Made by a program: the position numbers and the translations under genes. From Erwinia mallotivora (GTDB lineage: Bacteria > Pseudomonadota > Gammaproteobacteria > Enterobacterales > Enterobacteriaceae), in assembly GCF_000590885.1 (NCBI RefSeq), contig NZ_JFHN01000053.1, forward strand, positions 248,001 to 312,000: DNA of 64,000 bases, written 5' to 3'. Of this stretch, positions 1-10,452 are shown piece after piece (within the stretch, counting starts at the first letter, position 1; each line of letters starts with the position of its first letter). The notes beneath the pieces were generated by a model. It worked only from the letters and a program-made list of their open reading frames with translations, made no database searches and was not told where the DNA came from.

Positions 1-3000
1 AGTCCAGGCGATGACCCTGACTTTAAGCCGATCGTTTATCGTAGCCTTTACCCGATTGAAGTCACGGATGCCGAGGTGTCGCACATCTTCAACCTGACCT
101 TACAGCGCGACCCGCTGGTTTCACCCGAAAAGGAATCGGGCCTGGTGTGCGGCGTCAGCGGACAGCGTCTGCGTATAGCAGCAGCTGCCGCCGGGGACAA
201 TTTCCCGAAAGAACAGCAATTTAATATATTTAATAACAAGTACAAAACCGAAGACAGCACGCAGCCGATGGGGCTGGTCATCACCGATCCCTTATTTTCG
301 ATGCAGCAGGGCAACCGCAGCATCGATATCGTGATTCATCTCAAGGAGGTACGTTCAGGCATTGTTGCCCAGGAATTACTGGCGGTGGATGATGATGATA
401 AAACCAGCGCAGCCCTGACGCGCGTATTCACCCATTTACTCACTCTGCATGCCCATCTGCTGGAAGACTGGTCCGCGCGGATAAGCGCTGTCAGGCTGGC
501 AGAGCAGGTAAAAGCAGAGCAGCTCAGCAGGTTTCGGCATCTCAAACCGTCACAGCGTGTCTGGGGGGCCTGTAAATTATTTTTTCTGCAAATGCTCCAG
601 TTTATATGTTCAACCCCGGACGAAGGGATGCAATATGGCCTTGCCAGGACAGAGCTGCTGTTTCGGGTCATCGGTCAGATAGTCAGCCGACGCGCACTGT
701 ACACGGTACCGTGGTTAACCGAATCCGAGAGCGCAGAGGTCCTCAGCGGTTTAAAACCCATTTTTGCAGAAGATTCAACGGCTTACACTACGATAAAAGC
801 GCTGCTCTGCCACTCGGCCACGGCGACTTTTTATCAACTCTTTGAGGGTGTATTCCATATTGAAGCCTCAACCGAAAATGGTTGGGAGGTGCTTGATAAT
901 GTGGAAATTTATCCCTGCGCCCCCCACGAGTGTGAAACGGGATTCAGGGTGAAATGTCATGTGGATACCGGCTTTGCGCCCGTCATCTCCCGCCATGCGC
1001 ATCTGCTGCACAGTGCATCGCTGAGAATAACCCTGAAGCGACAAAGCAACTGCTTTCCCTACGCTATTTTCCGCGATTTTGAATTAGCAAAACTGGCGAT
1101 GTCGGCACAGGTCAGCGGCGTAACCCGGATGCAATTATTTAACCCTGAGGGGCAAATTGATTCCTCGCAGCCCTTCTTCTTATTTGGTTCCCAGCCTTAT
1201 CCCGATGCTTATGCGGTGATAGCTAACGAAGAAATTGCCCGGAAAAACCTTAACCAGTTGCTGCTGCACCTTGACTGGGGGAATCTGCCGCGAGGTTCAG
1301 ATGGCTTCAGCGAATACTATGCTGAATACCCTTATCCCTACACCAACGCCAGTTTCCAGATTCGTGCAGAAATGCTCAGTAACGGGCAGTGGGTTGAACC
1401 CGCCCCGACTACCTTACCGTTATTTACGCCAGCCAGCGGCGCACTTCACCATCACAGACATTTTCATTTTCCGCATATCAAAAACGGCTACACGCCGGTG
1501 ACCCACCCCTGGCCAAAGACGCCCTACAGTAACCAGTCTGGGTTACGTAATGGGTTATTTAAGCTGAAGTTAACCGGCCCGGAGCCGGCATTTGGCCACA
1601 AAAGCTACGCCCCGTTGCTGAGTGAGACACTCACTTACAACGTCAGCAAAAAGCATAAAAGAACGCTGCCCGCTCCGCCTTATACGCCGCTGGTCACCCG
1701 GATTGCCATCGACTATTCCGCGGAGTCGACCATTGATTTATTAAGCGTCGACGGTCACAGCCAGAGTGAAATTGTGCACCTGCACCCTTTTGGCGAAAAC
1801 GTCATTTATCCGCCAAAGCAGACTCACCAGCTCCACAGGCCGCGATTCTTTCCGAATTACGAAGAAGACAGCCACTGCTTTATCGGGATCACCGCGACCG
1901 AATTATCGGGATATTTAAATATTTTCTTCGTGTTTGACGGTAACTCCCGCCTGCTGACGCCCTTTCCGTCTACCGCTTATCGCTGGTATTACCTGGTGGA
2001 TAATGAATGGCAGACACTTCATCCACACCAGATTATCCATGACACTACCCTTAACTTTCTTACCACCGGTATTGTCACCTTAGACCTGCCCGATGACATC
2101 AACAGGGAACACACCGTGATTCCATCGGGGCTGTTCTGGATCCGTGTCAGCACCAACCGGGGGATCGACCGCTATCCCGACTGTCTGCATGTCGCCACGC
2201 ACGTTGTAAAGGTCACGGGAAAAGGCGCTCCCCTTGCCGATGACGGTATCACCCCGCTCTCATTTTCTGCATGGCGTAGCACACCACGAAAACCGAATCT
2301 GGCGGTGATAGCACAAATTAATGCGATGATAAAAATCCCCGAAACGGAGAGCGATCGGCACTTTCAGATGCGGGTGAGTGAACGCCTGCGTCACAAAGGC
2401 AAAGCCTTAACCCCGTGGGATTACGAGCATCTCATTCTGGAAAACTTCCCGGAGGTGGGTGCCGTACACTGTTTCCCTGCCCGCAGCTATTATGCTCTTA
2501 AGCAGCAGCCAGGCCGCGTACTGATCATCGTGACCCCGGTCAATACCCATTGCGATCACTCACTCTGTTCGCCAAAGCAGTTAGATTCTTCCTGTCTCCT
2601 CACCATTCGCCGTTACCTGTTGGCCGTGTCTCGCCCGCACGTCGAGATTGAAGTCCGTAATCCTGGCTACGAAAAAATCCAGATCAGATGCAAAGTCATC
2701 TTAAAAGACGGCGTCAGCCATGGCCCCGCCTTGCGAAGACTGGAATATGCTGTCAAATCACAGCTATGCCCCTGGGCAGCGGATACCCTGAACACCGGGC
2801 TGGGATTCTGCTTATCACTTGAGAAGCTCAGCGCCTTTATTCTCAGGCAAAAAGACGTGGTAAGCGTCAGTGCGCTCTCCGCACTGAAAATCAGCATGGA
2901 TGAAGATGCGGAATACACCCTTCAGGACAGTGCGGCAAACAGTGAACCTGTTCGGGCTGCCTTTCCGTGGTATTTACTGATCCCGGAAGAGCATCAGTAC

Positions 3001-3132
3001 ATTCAAATTTCAGCCGATAGCCTTACCCATAAACCCGTTACCGTCGGTATTGGCGAACTGGTTATCGGGGAACAATTTATTGTCGGCACATCAACTCCCT
3101 CTCTCCCCGAAGGCGAAAAAAATAATGGCTAA
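1..3132 (+). CDS. eCIS baseplate J-like protein (Afp11-like), 5' partial
   Basis: The reading frame is open from base 1, so the gene starts upstream of the window; the GTG at 76 is only an internal codon. About 1,043 residues are visible. The C-terminal third (bases 2340-2760) has the signature of eCIS/phage baseplate J proteins: a stretch like RLRHKGKALTPWDYEHLIL, then a valine-rich strand region (RVLIIVTPV) and a C-terminal ferredoxin-like part. The family forms the wedge around the spike that triggers sheath contraction. The middle part is beta-rich and Afp11-like. The gene overlaps the next by 8 bp (3125-3132), so the genes are translationally coupled. Family assignment is from remembered motifs, not a search; the coding call is certain. 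Confidence 0.85.
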   Translation, partial: SPGDDPDFKPIVYRSLYPIEVTDAEVSHIFNLTLQRDPLVSPEKESGLVCGVSGQRLRIAAAAAGDNFPKEQQFNIFNNKYKTEDSTQPMGLVITDPLFSMQQGNRSIDIVIHLKEVRSGIVAQELLAVDDDDKTSAALTRVFTHLLTLHAHLLEDWSARISAVRLAEQVKAEQLSRFRHLKPSQRVWGACKLFFLQMLQFICSTPDEGMQYGLARTELLFRVIGQIVSRRALYTVPWLTESESAEVLSGLKPIFAEDSTAYTTIKALLCHSATATFYQLFEGVFHIEASTENGWEVLDNVEIYPCAPHECETGFRVKCHVDTGFAPVISRHAHLLHSASLRITLKRQSNCFPYAIFRDFELAKLAMSAQVSGVTRMQLFNPEGQIDSSQPFFLFGSQPYPDAYAVIANEEIARKNLNQLLLHLDWGNLPRGSDGFSEYYAEYPYPYTNASFQIRAEMLSNGQWVEPAPTTLPLFTPASGALHHHRHFHFPHIKNGYTPVTHPWPKTPYSNQSGLRNGLFKLKLTGPEPAFGHKSYAPLLSETLTYNVSKKHKRTLPAPPYTPLVTRIAIDYSAESTIDLLSVDGHSQSEIVHLHPFGENVIYPPKQTHQLHRPRFFPNYEEDSHCFIGITATELSGYLNIFFVFDGNSRLLTPFPSTAYRWYYLVDNEWQTLHPHQIIHDTTLNFLTTGIVTLDLPDDINREHTVIPSGLFWIRVSTNRGIDRYPDCLHVATHVVKVTGKGAPLADDGITPLSFSAWRSTPRKPNLAVIAQINAMIKIPETESDRHFQMRVSERLRHKGKALTPWDYEHLILENFPEVGAVHCFPARSYYALKQQPGRVLIIVTPVNTHCDHSLCSPKQLDSSCLLTIRRYLLAVSRPHVEIEVRNPGYEKIQIRCKVILKDGVSHGPALRRLEYAVKSQLCPWAADTLNTGLGFCLSLEKLSAFILRQKDVVSVSALSALKISMDEDAEYTLQDSAANSEPVRAAFPWYLLIPEEHQYIQISADSLTHKPVTVGIGELVIGEQFIVGTSTPSLPEGEKNNG

Positions 3133-3970
3133 ACGTAACCGCAGCACGCTCAAGAACTATTTTCGTCATGGGACCATGCCGTCAGCCGAACATTTTTCAG
3201 ACCTGATTGATTCATGCGTTAATCACAGTGATGAAGGCTTTATTAAGCCAGCGGAAACGGGCCTTCAGCTCAGGGCATTGGATCAGCAGCATCTGCTGAG
3301 CTTTTACCAGCAAAACAGTCCCGATACTCCGCTGTGGCAGGTCGGATTTGCCCCTCAGGGTAGCAATTTACAGATTTTCGCAAACCCCAGTGCAGATATC
3401 ACCGATGAAAACCCGGCGGAGAGCGAAGCCACCCAGGCGGTCAGTCTCTCAATGACGCCCAAAGGACAGGTGGGGATCAATACCGCCACGCCGCAGCAGA
3501 CGCTTGATGTCAACGGCACGATCGCCTCGCAGGCCAGAATGGGCAGCGTATTAACAGATACGCCGATCCCCGCCGACGGCGAATGGCACGATATCACCCC
3601 CGATCTGGAGGGGTGCCATATGTTGGAAATCGTCGCGGGTATTGGCATCCGCTACAGCGGCCGTTATGCGCTTGTGCATGCCATCGCCATTAATACCTGC
3701 GCACCAAACAAGCGTTGGTGGCAGCGCGGAGATAAGAACCCCATTCATCTGACTCAGGCATTCTTTCACTCGTCGGCTGACAAAATCCAGCTGCGCTGGC
3801 GGCAACATAACCACCGAGGCACCGTCCGCCCTTACGCATTACAAATTCGCACCACTACGCCATTTGGCGAAGGCCAGACCATCCGCTACCACATTACGCA
3901 ACTGTGGAATGACCCCTTTATGCAGCAATGCCACTCCACGGCAACGGGGAATAAAGTCAATGATGTCTGA
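3125..3970 (+). CDS. eCIS-associated short fibre-like protein, 281 aa
   Basis: The start is the ATG at 3125 (MAKRNRSTLK), which overlaps the stop of the preceding gene; an in-frame ATG at 3050 would overlap it much more and is unlikely. The N-terminus (residues 8-40) has a pattern I associate with eCIS fibre/adhesin-type genes, a Tyr-Phe-x-x-Gly-x-x-Pro segment followed by FSDLIDSCVNHSDEG. Around residues 115-135 is a GINTATPQQTLDVNG segment, the turn motif common in trimeric tail-fibre and adhesin heads. The C-terminal 140 residues are beta-rich and unassigned. There is no signal peptide, as expected for a particle part. It lies between two baseplate genes, so a baseplate-attached fibre or adaptor is likely; receptor binding is inferred. 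Confidence 0.75.
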   Translation: MAKRNRSTLKNYFRHGTMPSAEHFSDLIDSCVNHSDEGFIKPAETGLQLRALDQQHLLSFYQQNSPDTPLWQVGFAPQGSNLQIFANPSADITDENPAESEATQAVSLSMTPKGQVGINTATPQQTLDVNGTIASQARMGSVLTDTPIPADGEWHDITPDLEGCHMLEIVAGIGIRYSGRYALVHAIAINTCAPNKRWWQRGDKNPIHLTQAFFHSSADKIQLRWRQHNHRGTVRPYALQIRTTTPFGEGQTIRYHITQLWNDPFMQQCHSTATGNKVNDV

Positions 3971-6341
3971 GGCTATTTCCAAACAGCGCCATAATGATAA
4001 TCCGAACAGCTTCGAACATCTTTATCAGCTTGGCCTGACATACATCCAGCAGATGAGTGGTCGACTCTGGACTGACTACAACACGCACGATCCGGGTATG
4101 ACGATCCTGGAGCAGGTGTGTTATGCCCTGACCGACCTTATCTACCGCTGTGAGTTTGAGGTGACCGATTATCTCTGTGATCCCTCAGGGAAGATTGATT
4201 ACCGGGCTCATGGCTTAGCGCTGCCGCAGGATATCCTGCCGGCATACCCGCAGCAGCCAGAAGAATATGAAACATGGTTATTAGCCCGGCTGCCTGAGCT
4301 GGATAAAGTGTGGTTACGCCTGGCTGAGCATGCCCCGCAGCTGGGTATTTACACCCTTAATGCGCAGCTCAATCATTTTTACGCGTTAAGCCAGCAGCGT
4401 TCAGTGTCAGGTCAGCATTCGGTTTACAGCCAGCAACATGCCGCGGTGGATCATATTCGCCAGGCGTTTCATCGGGTACGGGCAGTGGCAGAAGATTTAT
4501 CCACCATTGAATTAACCGGGCAACACCCGCTGACGCTCAACGCTGTCATTCACGTCAGTGATGATATCGAGGATGTCACCGGTTTTGCTGCCCGTATCTG
4601 CCACCGGATTGGCCTCTGGCTGGAAGCCAATGTGCAAATCACCCCTGCGACGGTGATTAAAGAATCACTGCTGGCTGAAGATGGGGTCCAGAATATCGAG
4701 CGGCTGGCGTTTATTCAGTACCGGGATAACGCCGGTTATGCTGAACCTGTGCCGCTTGATGATATTGCGCCGTTTTCATATCTGACCCTGCCGCAACCCT
4801 CTGCCCATTCAGGAATTGAGATTATTCAGTTTCAGCACCCGGTTGATATCGACTATGCCGATCTCGCCATTCAAATCGAGCAGATTCAATACCAGCAACG
4901 TTTTGCCCGGCTGAACGCGGCCACGCCTGTGGCGCTGCCCGTTGGTCACCACGTTGAGTTCAGCCACTATGAGTCCATTCAAACGCTGTTCCCGAGGAAC
5001 TATCATTTAGCGCCGGGGATGCCGAATGATTACCATGCGCAACAACAGGCGCAACGGCATCAGCTTCGCAGCTACTTACTGCTGTTTGATCAACTGATGG
5101 CTAATTTTTGTGATGACATTGACGGCCTGAATACCCTGTTCTCGCTGTCATTAACGCCTGAGACCACCTATCACGCGCATCTGTTACAGGATGAAGAGTT
5201 TTATAATATCGCCAGGCATTACCCGCCGGATGCCGCAACGCGTCTGGATCAGTTACGTGCCCGGCTTGATGATTATCCTGAACGGAAAAATCGCATCTTT
5301 GATTATTTGCTCGCCCTGTACAGCGAACGGTTTCCGGCAGGATTACATCGCCAGTTCAACCCCTATTTTCCGGGCCCGATATTAGAAAAACAGCTACTGA
5401 AATATAAACAGGCCTTTATGCTGAATATCGTCACTATGACCCGTGAGCGGGGCATGGGTGATAATTTGCTTCAGCCTGAACATCAGGGGGGATATCGTCA
5501 GCGCCTTTCGCTGCTGCTGGGACTCCTGCCACAGGCATCCTCACAGGGAAATTGTACCGAGGCTATTACCCGCTACTCACTGAAGCTGGTTGCGGACCCG
5601 CTCTACTTCCCCAGCGATGCAGGCAAAAAAGTGTTGTGGTTACTCAGCCCCGGCGCACAGACAAACCTGCTGCCTTTAGCTGATAACCGTTTAACGGAAT
5701 ACCCGAACGAAGAGGATATTCAACATCGTCTGTTAGCCACCTCGCTGTTCCACGAGCGAATGCTGCCGGACGTGCTGATGCGGTTCGGCATTGATAACAG
5801 CAGATACCGTCTGCTCCATTGCCCGGAGCATGGTTATTACCAGCTGTTTTTTAACGCCGATATTGCAGGTCCCCGGCAGTGGTTTTATATCGCCAGCCAC
5901 CCTGACAAACAGACACTCACCGGGCTTTGCCACCTGTTGCAACGTTGGCTGACCGGGCTGAACCAACGCAGCGAAGGGCTTTATGTCGTTGAACCGATTT
6001 TACTGCGTACCGGGGACGATAACGCATCGTTGAGCGACTATGCCAACCGGGTAATTGTTGTTTTGCCGGGCTACACCGCGCGCTTCAGCAACGTCAGATT
6101 TCGGGAGCGGGCGGAGCAATTAATCATCGAAAACAGCCCGGCGCATCTGCTGACGCAGTGCCTGTGGCTTGATTTCTCCGCGCTTGCCCAATTCGAAACG
6201 CTCTACAGCCAGTGGCGGCAGGCAAAATCCAGCGCGCTACAGCATAAAGAACAGCAGCCGGCGTGCGATGCCATTGCCAGGCAGCTGTATCTGTTTCTGC
6301 AACGGTCACGCAATGAAACAGATGAGGCGTTGAGTCTGTGA
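3960..6341 (+). CDS. eCIS baseplate wedge protein (Afp12-like)
   Basis: About 793 residues. Two adjacent ATGs (3960, 3963) are preceded by a GGGGA ribosome site; 3960 has the better spacing. The N-terminus carries the eCIS signature WTDYNTHDPGMTILEQVCYA followed by LTDLIYR. The centre has LLLFDQLMANF. The C-terminus has an EGLYVVEPILLR block followed by a VVLPGYTARF / FRERAEQLI block and a final PAHLL. This order is typical of the second large wedge protein that pairs with the J-like protein. It starts inside the previous gene and ends in a GTGA overlap with the tape-measure gene. No membrane segments or signal peptide are visible. The function is known for the family, not shown here. Confidence 0.82.
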   Translation: MMSEAISKQRHNDNPNSFEHLYQLGLTYIQQMSGRLWTDYNTHDPGMTILEQVCYALTDLIYRCEFEVTDYLCDPSGKIDYRAHGLALPQDILPAYPQQPEEYETWLLARLPELDKVWLRLAEHAPQLGIYTLNAQLNHFYALSQQRSVSGQHSVYSQQHAAVDHIRQAFHRVRAVAEDLSTIELTGQHPLTLNAVIHVSDDIEDVTGFAARICHRIGLWLEANVQITPATVIKESLLAEDGVQNIERLAFIQYRDNAGYAEPVPLDDIAPFSYLTLPQPSAHSGIEIIQFQHPVDIDYADLAIQIEQIQYQQRFARLNAATPVALPVGHHVEFSHYESIQTLFPRNYHLAPGMPNDYHAQQQAQRHQLRSYLLLFDQLMANFCDDIDGLNTLFSLSLTPETTYHAHLLQDEEFYNIARHYPPDAATRLDQLRARLDDYPERKNRIFDYLLALYSERFPAGLHRQFNPYFPGPILEKQLLKYKQAFMLNIVTMTRERGMGDNLLQPEHQGGYRQRLSLLLGLLPQASSQGNCTEAITRYSLKLVADPLYFPSDAGKKVLWLLSPGAQTNLLPLADNRLTEYPNEEDIQHRLLATSLFHERMLPDVLMRFGIDNSRYRLLHCPEHGYYQLFFNADIAGPRQWFYIASHPDKQTLTGLCHLLQRWLTGLNQRSEGLYVVEPILLRTGDDNASLSDYANRVIVVLPGYTARFSNVRFRERAEQLIIENSPAHLLTQCLWLDFSALAQFETLYSQWRQAKSSALQHKEQQPACDAIARQLYLFLQRSRNETDEALSL

Positions 6342-9300
6342 GCCAACTTCACAAAATCAATCACGCCAGCCTCGAATTTAATTTCAGCGGAGTTGCTGAT
6401 GCAGAAGCCTTTGAGCTACGCGCCGCACAGTGGGTTGTGCAGCAATTCATCCCGGTGATGGAAGCGGTATTTGACGAGGTCTGTCCTGAGCACCAGACCC
6501 TGGTTATCGACACGCTGACGCTCGATCTTGGTGTGCTGAGCGCAGGGGCGTTTTACCAACAGGCACCAGAAAGGCTCAAACAGATACTACAAACCACACT
6601 GCGCTCACAGCTCCAGATCGCCAGGCAGACACCTCAGAGCAGACCACCGGCTGAACCTCATCACATGCAGGTGCTGAGCCAGCAGCAACAGCGCTGGAAC
6701 CTGCTCTGGCAATTCCTTCGTACCGGTGCGCTTCCATGGTCTGTTGCAGGCAGGCAATTGCCGGAATCACTGGGGTTGCCGGATATGCTGACCGAGCACT
6801 CGGCCCGGCTGATTAACGCACTCAGTACCGCCAGTCGGCCTGAGCAGATAGTTCGACGGCTGGTTGAGCAATTTCCTGCCAGACACATTGCCGCGCTGTT
6901 TCCCTCGTTAGCGCCAGCCTGGCAATGGCAGATGATGTCACTGTTATTAACGCACCCGGTCAGCCGCCAGGGAGAATTAACCGATCGGCTGGCACTGGCG
7001 TGGTTCAACCGCTTCAGCCAGCTGTTAGCACAACACAACCTGACTCCGCTGCGTGCCGACTGGGAAAAGCTGATTCAGCAGTATGCACCGCAGCTGATTA
7101 ACGCGCTCCGGCAACGGCACAGCGACAGCCAGCTGCCCTGGTGTCTGGTGCAGGATTTAACGGAAGCTGAGCGTTTGCTGCTGTTAAGCGTATTAACGCC
7201 GCAGGAATATCCATTTCTGAGCGCTATTCTGCAAATGCCAGACTGGTGGCAGTTTAAAAGTCGGGCCGATTTAACCTCGCGCGATGTTTACGCCACGCAG
7301 GCATCAGGCGCGGAGAAATCCGTCACGCTGTTAGCCACCTCGCAAATCCACCAGCATTTATGGCTGTTCACCCTCCAGTACCTGCTCATCGATCGTGGCA
7401 GTGCCTTTAACCGCCAGAGCTACATGGCAGGCCTGGTGACCCGGATGGCAAATGCGCAAAACCAGAAGGCAGAGACGCTGCTGGCATCGTTAATCTCAAC
7501 GCTGAACAGCATCACCCTCCATAGCGCACTGCGGGAACAGTTATTGCATTTACTCCATGCCATTGCGCCCGTCATTGCTTCACCGACAAGGTTAAACGCG
7601 TCCGATAAACAGGAAATCGCTGAAATCAGCCTGGCCGCTGGCGCACCCGCTGACGAGGCACATCTGCCGATCGGTACGCTGCCATTTCTGCATATCAATG
7701 AGCTGGTTATGGCGCTCTGTGCCGGTAAAGAAAAACAGCTCCTGCTGCACTGGCCACCACCTTCGCAGCCGTTTGCCGCCTTATTACGCTGGTGTGGTCA
7801 ACTGGAGTATGTGCGTCGCCATTGGTGTGAAACCTATTCTGATAAAACCTTATCAGCGCTGGTCGGGATACTGGAACCGAGTGCCACGCCTTTAATACGG
7901 ATCCTCAGGGTGCAACATCGCCTGTTTACACCCCAGCACACCACGGCGATCGGCCGCACAACAACGATGAATTTATGGCGATTCACCTTTGCCTTTCTGA
8001 TTGTGGAAAGCAGTGGCGCATTTAATCCCAAAAGCTATCTGCGTTATTTAATCCGCCAGATGGCACGCTGGCATCATGTCTCTTATCACCATCAGCTGGC
8101 GTCACTGAGCAACAGCGTTATCGATGCCGGTGATTTTTTACTGCACGGCGTCCCCCTGAGCCGTCTGCTTGAGGAGATCGCGCCCTCCGATTCCGCGGAA
8201 AAAACCGTTAAGGATGACGCACCATCACCTTCTTTTTTCCGGCTGTCACTCTCACCCTCGCTGATAAGCGGGCTCTCTCTGGCGCAGCTCGCCGACATCG
8301 AGCAGATCATTCTCACGCTGCAAAGTGCCCGGCTGATTCAGTGGAATAACCACATTAAGCAATGGCAGCGCGACCACGGGAAACGACTGCCGCTGCTGAT
8401 TGTCAGTCTGGGAAGCTCGCAGCCCACGATTAAGCGCTGGGTAGCCCATTTTGATGACCCTGCTCTGTTCACATTAACCAGCCTCGTCACTCCACAGGCC
8501 ACCGAGAGCGTGCGCACGGTGATTACCGGGCGTCAGACCATCGCCCTCGCCCTGAGTCATGGGGCAAATCCACCCGACGCCAGCAACACCAGAACTGCCC
8601 TGTGGGAGCTGACGCTGCACTACCTGATAAGCCGCCGGGGAAGTGAATTTAATCACTACCAATATTTGCTGAATATCACTGAACAGCTTTCTGCCCGCTA
8701 TCAGATTAACGTTGCGCTATTAATTCATGAGTGGCTGCGTCTGAGCGATAGCGGCTTTTTATGGCGTCAGCAGTTAATCGACCTTGTTGAACATCATCAA
8801 CGGCCGCCGGTCACGGCACCTCAGTTGCTCAGCAGTGTGCAGGCCGACGATCAGACAGTGGCTGTAAGCCAGCAGCAACAAACGCTTTTACAGCACTATG
8901 CCGCGATCAACGCGTCGGCAACCGCCATGCAGCTTCAGACATGGAGCCTCCCCCAGCTGACGCGCCTGATACGCATCATGCAGCCGCAATGCAGTGAGCG
9001 CCTCACCGCGTTGTTGCCTTTACTGCTTGCGATAGTCAATCAATTTCAATTGGCCCCTCACTGGTTTTACCCACTGCTGCTCAGCCATGACTGTCCTGCC
9101 ACGCCAGAGCAATGGCTTCAACGGTTGCTACAACAGATAAACAGGCAAAATGCATCACCAGACCGAACGCTCCACCATCAGTTGCAACAGCTGGTGCTCA
9201 GCAGTAATGACATTCATCACCCGCTGGCGGAACGCCGGCGATGGACAGAGAACCTTCTGCCAGAAGAAGCGCTGCCTGAAAAATTACAGCTATGGCTGGA

Positions 9301-10441
9301 AGGTAAAGCCCCGGCTCCGACACAAAGCATCCTGGCAGGCTTATCGCCGCGCGGGCCGCAGCTCCCGCTACTGCAATGGCTACAGCGCACGCTGGCAAAC
9401 CCACGCCATATGCAATGCTGGCTTGAAGGGCTGTCGGCTGAAACACACCAGGCGATTTTGTTCCCGAGACTGACCAGCACCACCCTCGCATTGCTGGCAT
9501 TGCGCCAGGCATTTTGTCAGCTCTTTGCCTCGCCAAAACAGGGAGAGGTTTTTTTCTGGCAAACGCTGTATCGCCAGCACTGGCTCAGAGGGATTGCCAT
9601 GACCGGCGACAGGTTCATGCAGGAAGTACTTATTGAGCTGACACAATTTTGGCGAACTCACGCCGTGCAGGACAACGCATCAGACGACAGGTCGGTTGCT
9701 GCGCTGACTGAACGGCTGGTGCCGTTGATATCCTCCACCTCACAGCGAAAAACGTTAGTACAGATAGCCCGTCAGGGGAAACAACACCCGCCGGGAAAAG
9801 CCCCCCGGGCGGCACACCTTAATCATCAGCAACCTGAAATCAGACAGCTTGCAGAGGCCATTGATATGACAGACAAAGGCATGAAAAAAAGCACGGAGAA
9901 TACACGGGAAGAATCGCAGGATAATGCAGAAGTCAGCGCGGATCCCATCGTTATTCACAATGCGGGGCTGGTTCTCGCTTCAGTCTATATTCCGGTGTTA
10001 TTTCAGAAATTAGCCCTGACCGACGGGCGCAATTTCGTTGACGGTCAGGCACAGTTGCAGGCACTGTTCTGCCTGCAATGGATGACGGATTACACCAACA
10101 GCGCGCCTGAATATCAGCTGCTGCTGAATAAGGTGCTCTGCGGGATTGCTCCATCTACCGCTATACCCCAGCAGGTTACCTTGCCGGAAGGGGCAGAAAC
10201 GCTGATAGAGGGTTTACTCACCGCCATTATTACCCACTGGCGGGCCATAGGAAAAACCAGCATCAGCACGCTGCAAGCCTCTTTTTTTCAACGTGAAGGC
10301 ATGCTCACCTCCACCCCTGAACACTGGCAGCTTAAAATCTTCCCCGCCCCCTTTGACATGCTGATCGACCAGTTGCCGTGGAGTTTTCAGACCATCAAAT
10401 ACCCATGGATGGATCTCCCCCTTTTTGTTTCATGGCGCTAA
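6338..10441 (+). CDS. contractile injection system tape-measure protein
   Basis: 1,367 residues from a GTG at 6338 that overlaps the previous TGA. The N-terminal 70 residues (an acidic helix with a LVIDTLTLDLG strand) and the last 130 residues (GLVLASVYIPVLFQKL, a THWRAIGKTS helix, ending PWMDLPLFVSW) match the conserved ends of CIS tape-measure proteins, which set tube length during assembly. Between them are three similar modules about 205 residues apart, each with LW-x-FT/LT-x-x-YL followed by an S-x-FN-x-x-x-Y motif, anchored at residues 341, 546 and 755. The interior is helical and rich in Gln, Leu and His. If length tracks the ruler function, this predicts a long particle. Confidence 0.88.
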   Translation: MSQLHKINHASLEFNFSGVADAEAFELRAAQWVVQQFIPVMEAVFDEVCPEHQTLVIDTLTLDLGVLSAGAFYQQAPERLKQILQTTLRSQLQIARQTPQSRPPAEPHHMQVLSQQQQRWNLLWQFLRTGALPWSVAGRQLPESLGLPDMLTEHSARLINALSTASRPEQIVRRLVEQFPARHIAALFPSLAPAWQWQMMSLLLTHPVSRQGELTDRLALAWFNRFSQLLAQHNLTPLRADWEKLIQQYAPQLINALRQRHSDSQLPWCLVQDLTEAERLLLLSVLTPQEYPFLSAILQMPDWWQFKSRADLTSRDVYATQASGAEKSVTLLATSQIHQHLWLFTLQYLLIDRGSAFNRQSYMAGLVTRMANAQNQKAETLLASLISTLNSITLHSALREQLLHLLHAIAPVIASPTRLNASDKQEIAEISLAAGAPADEAHLPIGTLPFLHINELVMALCAGKEKQLLLHWPPPSQPFAALLRWCGQLEYVRRHWCETYSDKTLSALVGILEPSATPLIRILRVQHRLFTPQHTTAIGRTTTMNLWRFTFAFLIVESSGAFNPKSYLRYLIRQMARWHHVSYHHQLASLSNSVIDAGDFLLHGVPLSRLLEEIAPSDSAEKTVKDDAPSPSFFRLSLSPSLISGLSLAQLADIEQIILTLQSARLIQWNNHIKQWQRDHGKRLPLLIVSLGSSQPTIKRWVAHFDDPALFTLTSLVTPQATESVRTVITGRQTIALALSHGANPPDASNTRTALWELTLHYLISRRGSEFNHYQYLLNITEQLSARYQINVALLIHEWLRLSDSGFLWRQQLIDLVEHHQRPPVTAPQLLSSVQADDQTVAVSQQQQTLLQHYAAINASATAMQLQTWSLPQLTRLIRIMQPQCSERLTALLPLLLAIVNQFQLAPHWFYPLLLSHDCPATPEQWLQRLLQQINRQNASPDRTLHHQLQQLVLSSNDIHHPLAERRRWTENLLPEEALPEKLQLWLEGKAPAPTQSILAGLSPRGPQLPLLQWLQRTLANPRHMQCWLEGLSAETHQAILFPRLTSTTLALLALRQAFCQLFASPKQGEVFFWQTLYRQHWLRGIAMTGDRFMQEVLIELTQFWRTHAVQDNASDDRSVAALTERLVPLISSTSQRKTLVQIARQGKQHPPGKAPRAAHLNHQQPEIRQLAEAIDMTDKGMKKSTENTREESQDNAEVSADPIVIHNAGLVLASVYIPVLFQKLALTDGRNFVDGQAQLQALFCLQWMTDYTNSAPEYQLLLNKVLCGIAPSTAIPQQVTLPEGAETLIEGLLTAIITHWRAIGKTSISTLQASFFQREGMLTSTPEHWQLKIFPAPFDMLIDQLPWSFQTIKYPWMDLPLFVSWR
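7340..8760 (+). repeat. three ~205-residue protein repeats inside the tape-measure gene
   Basis: The translated modules starting near W342, W547 and W756 share a Leu-Trp, a Phe/Leu-Thr, a Tyr/Phe-Leu, then a short loop with Gly-x-Phe-Asn or Ser-x-Phe-Asn, a Tyr, and an amphipathic helix. Spacing between equivalent tryptophans is 205 and 209 residues. The DNA copies have diverged too far to be an assembly artefact. Bounds are approximate. Confidence 0.6.
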
Positions 10442-10452
10442 GGACAAAAATA

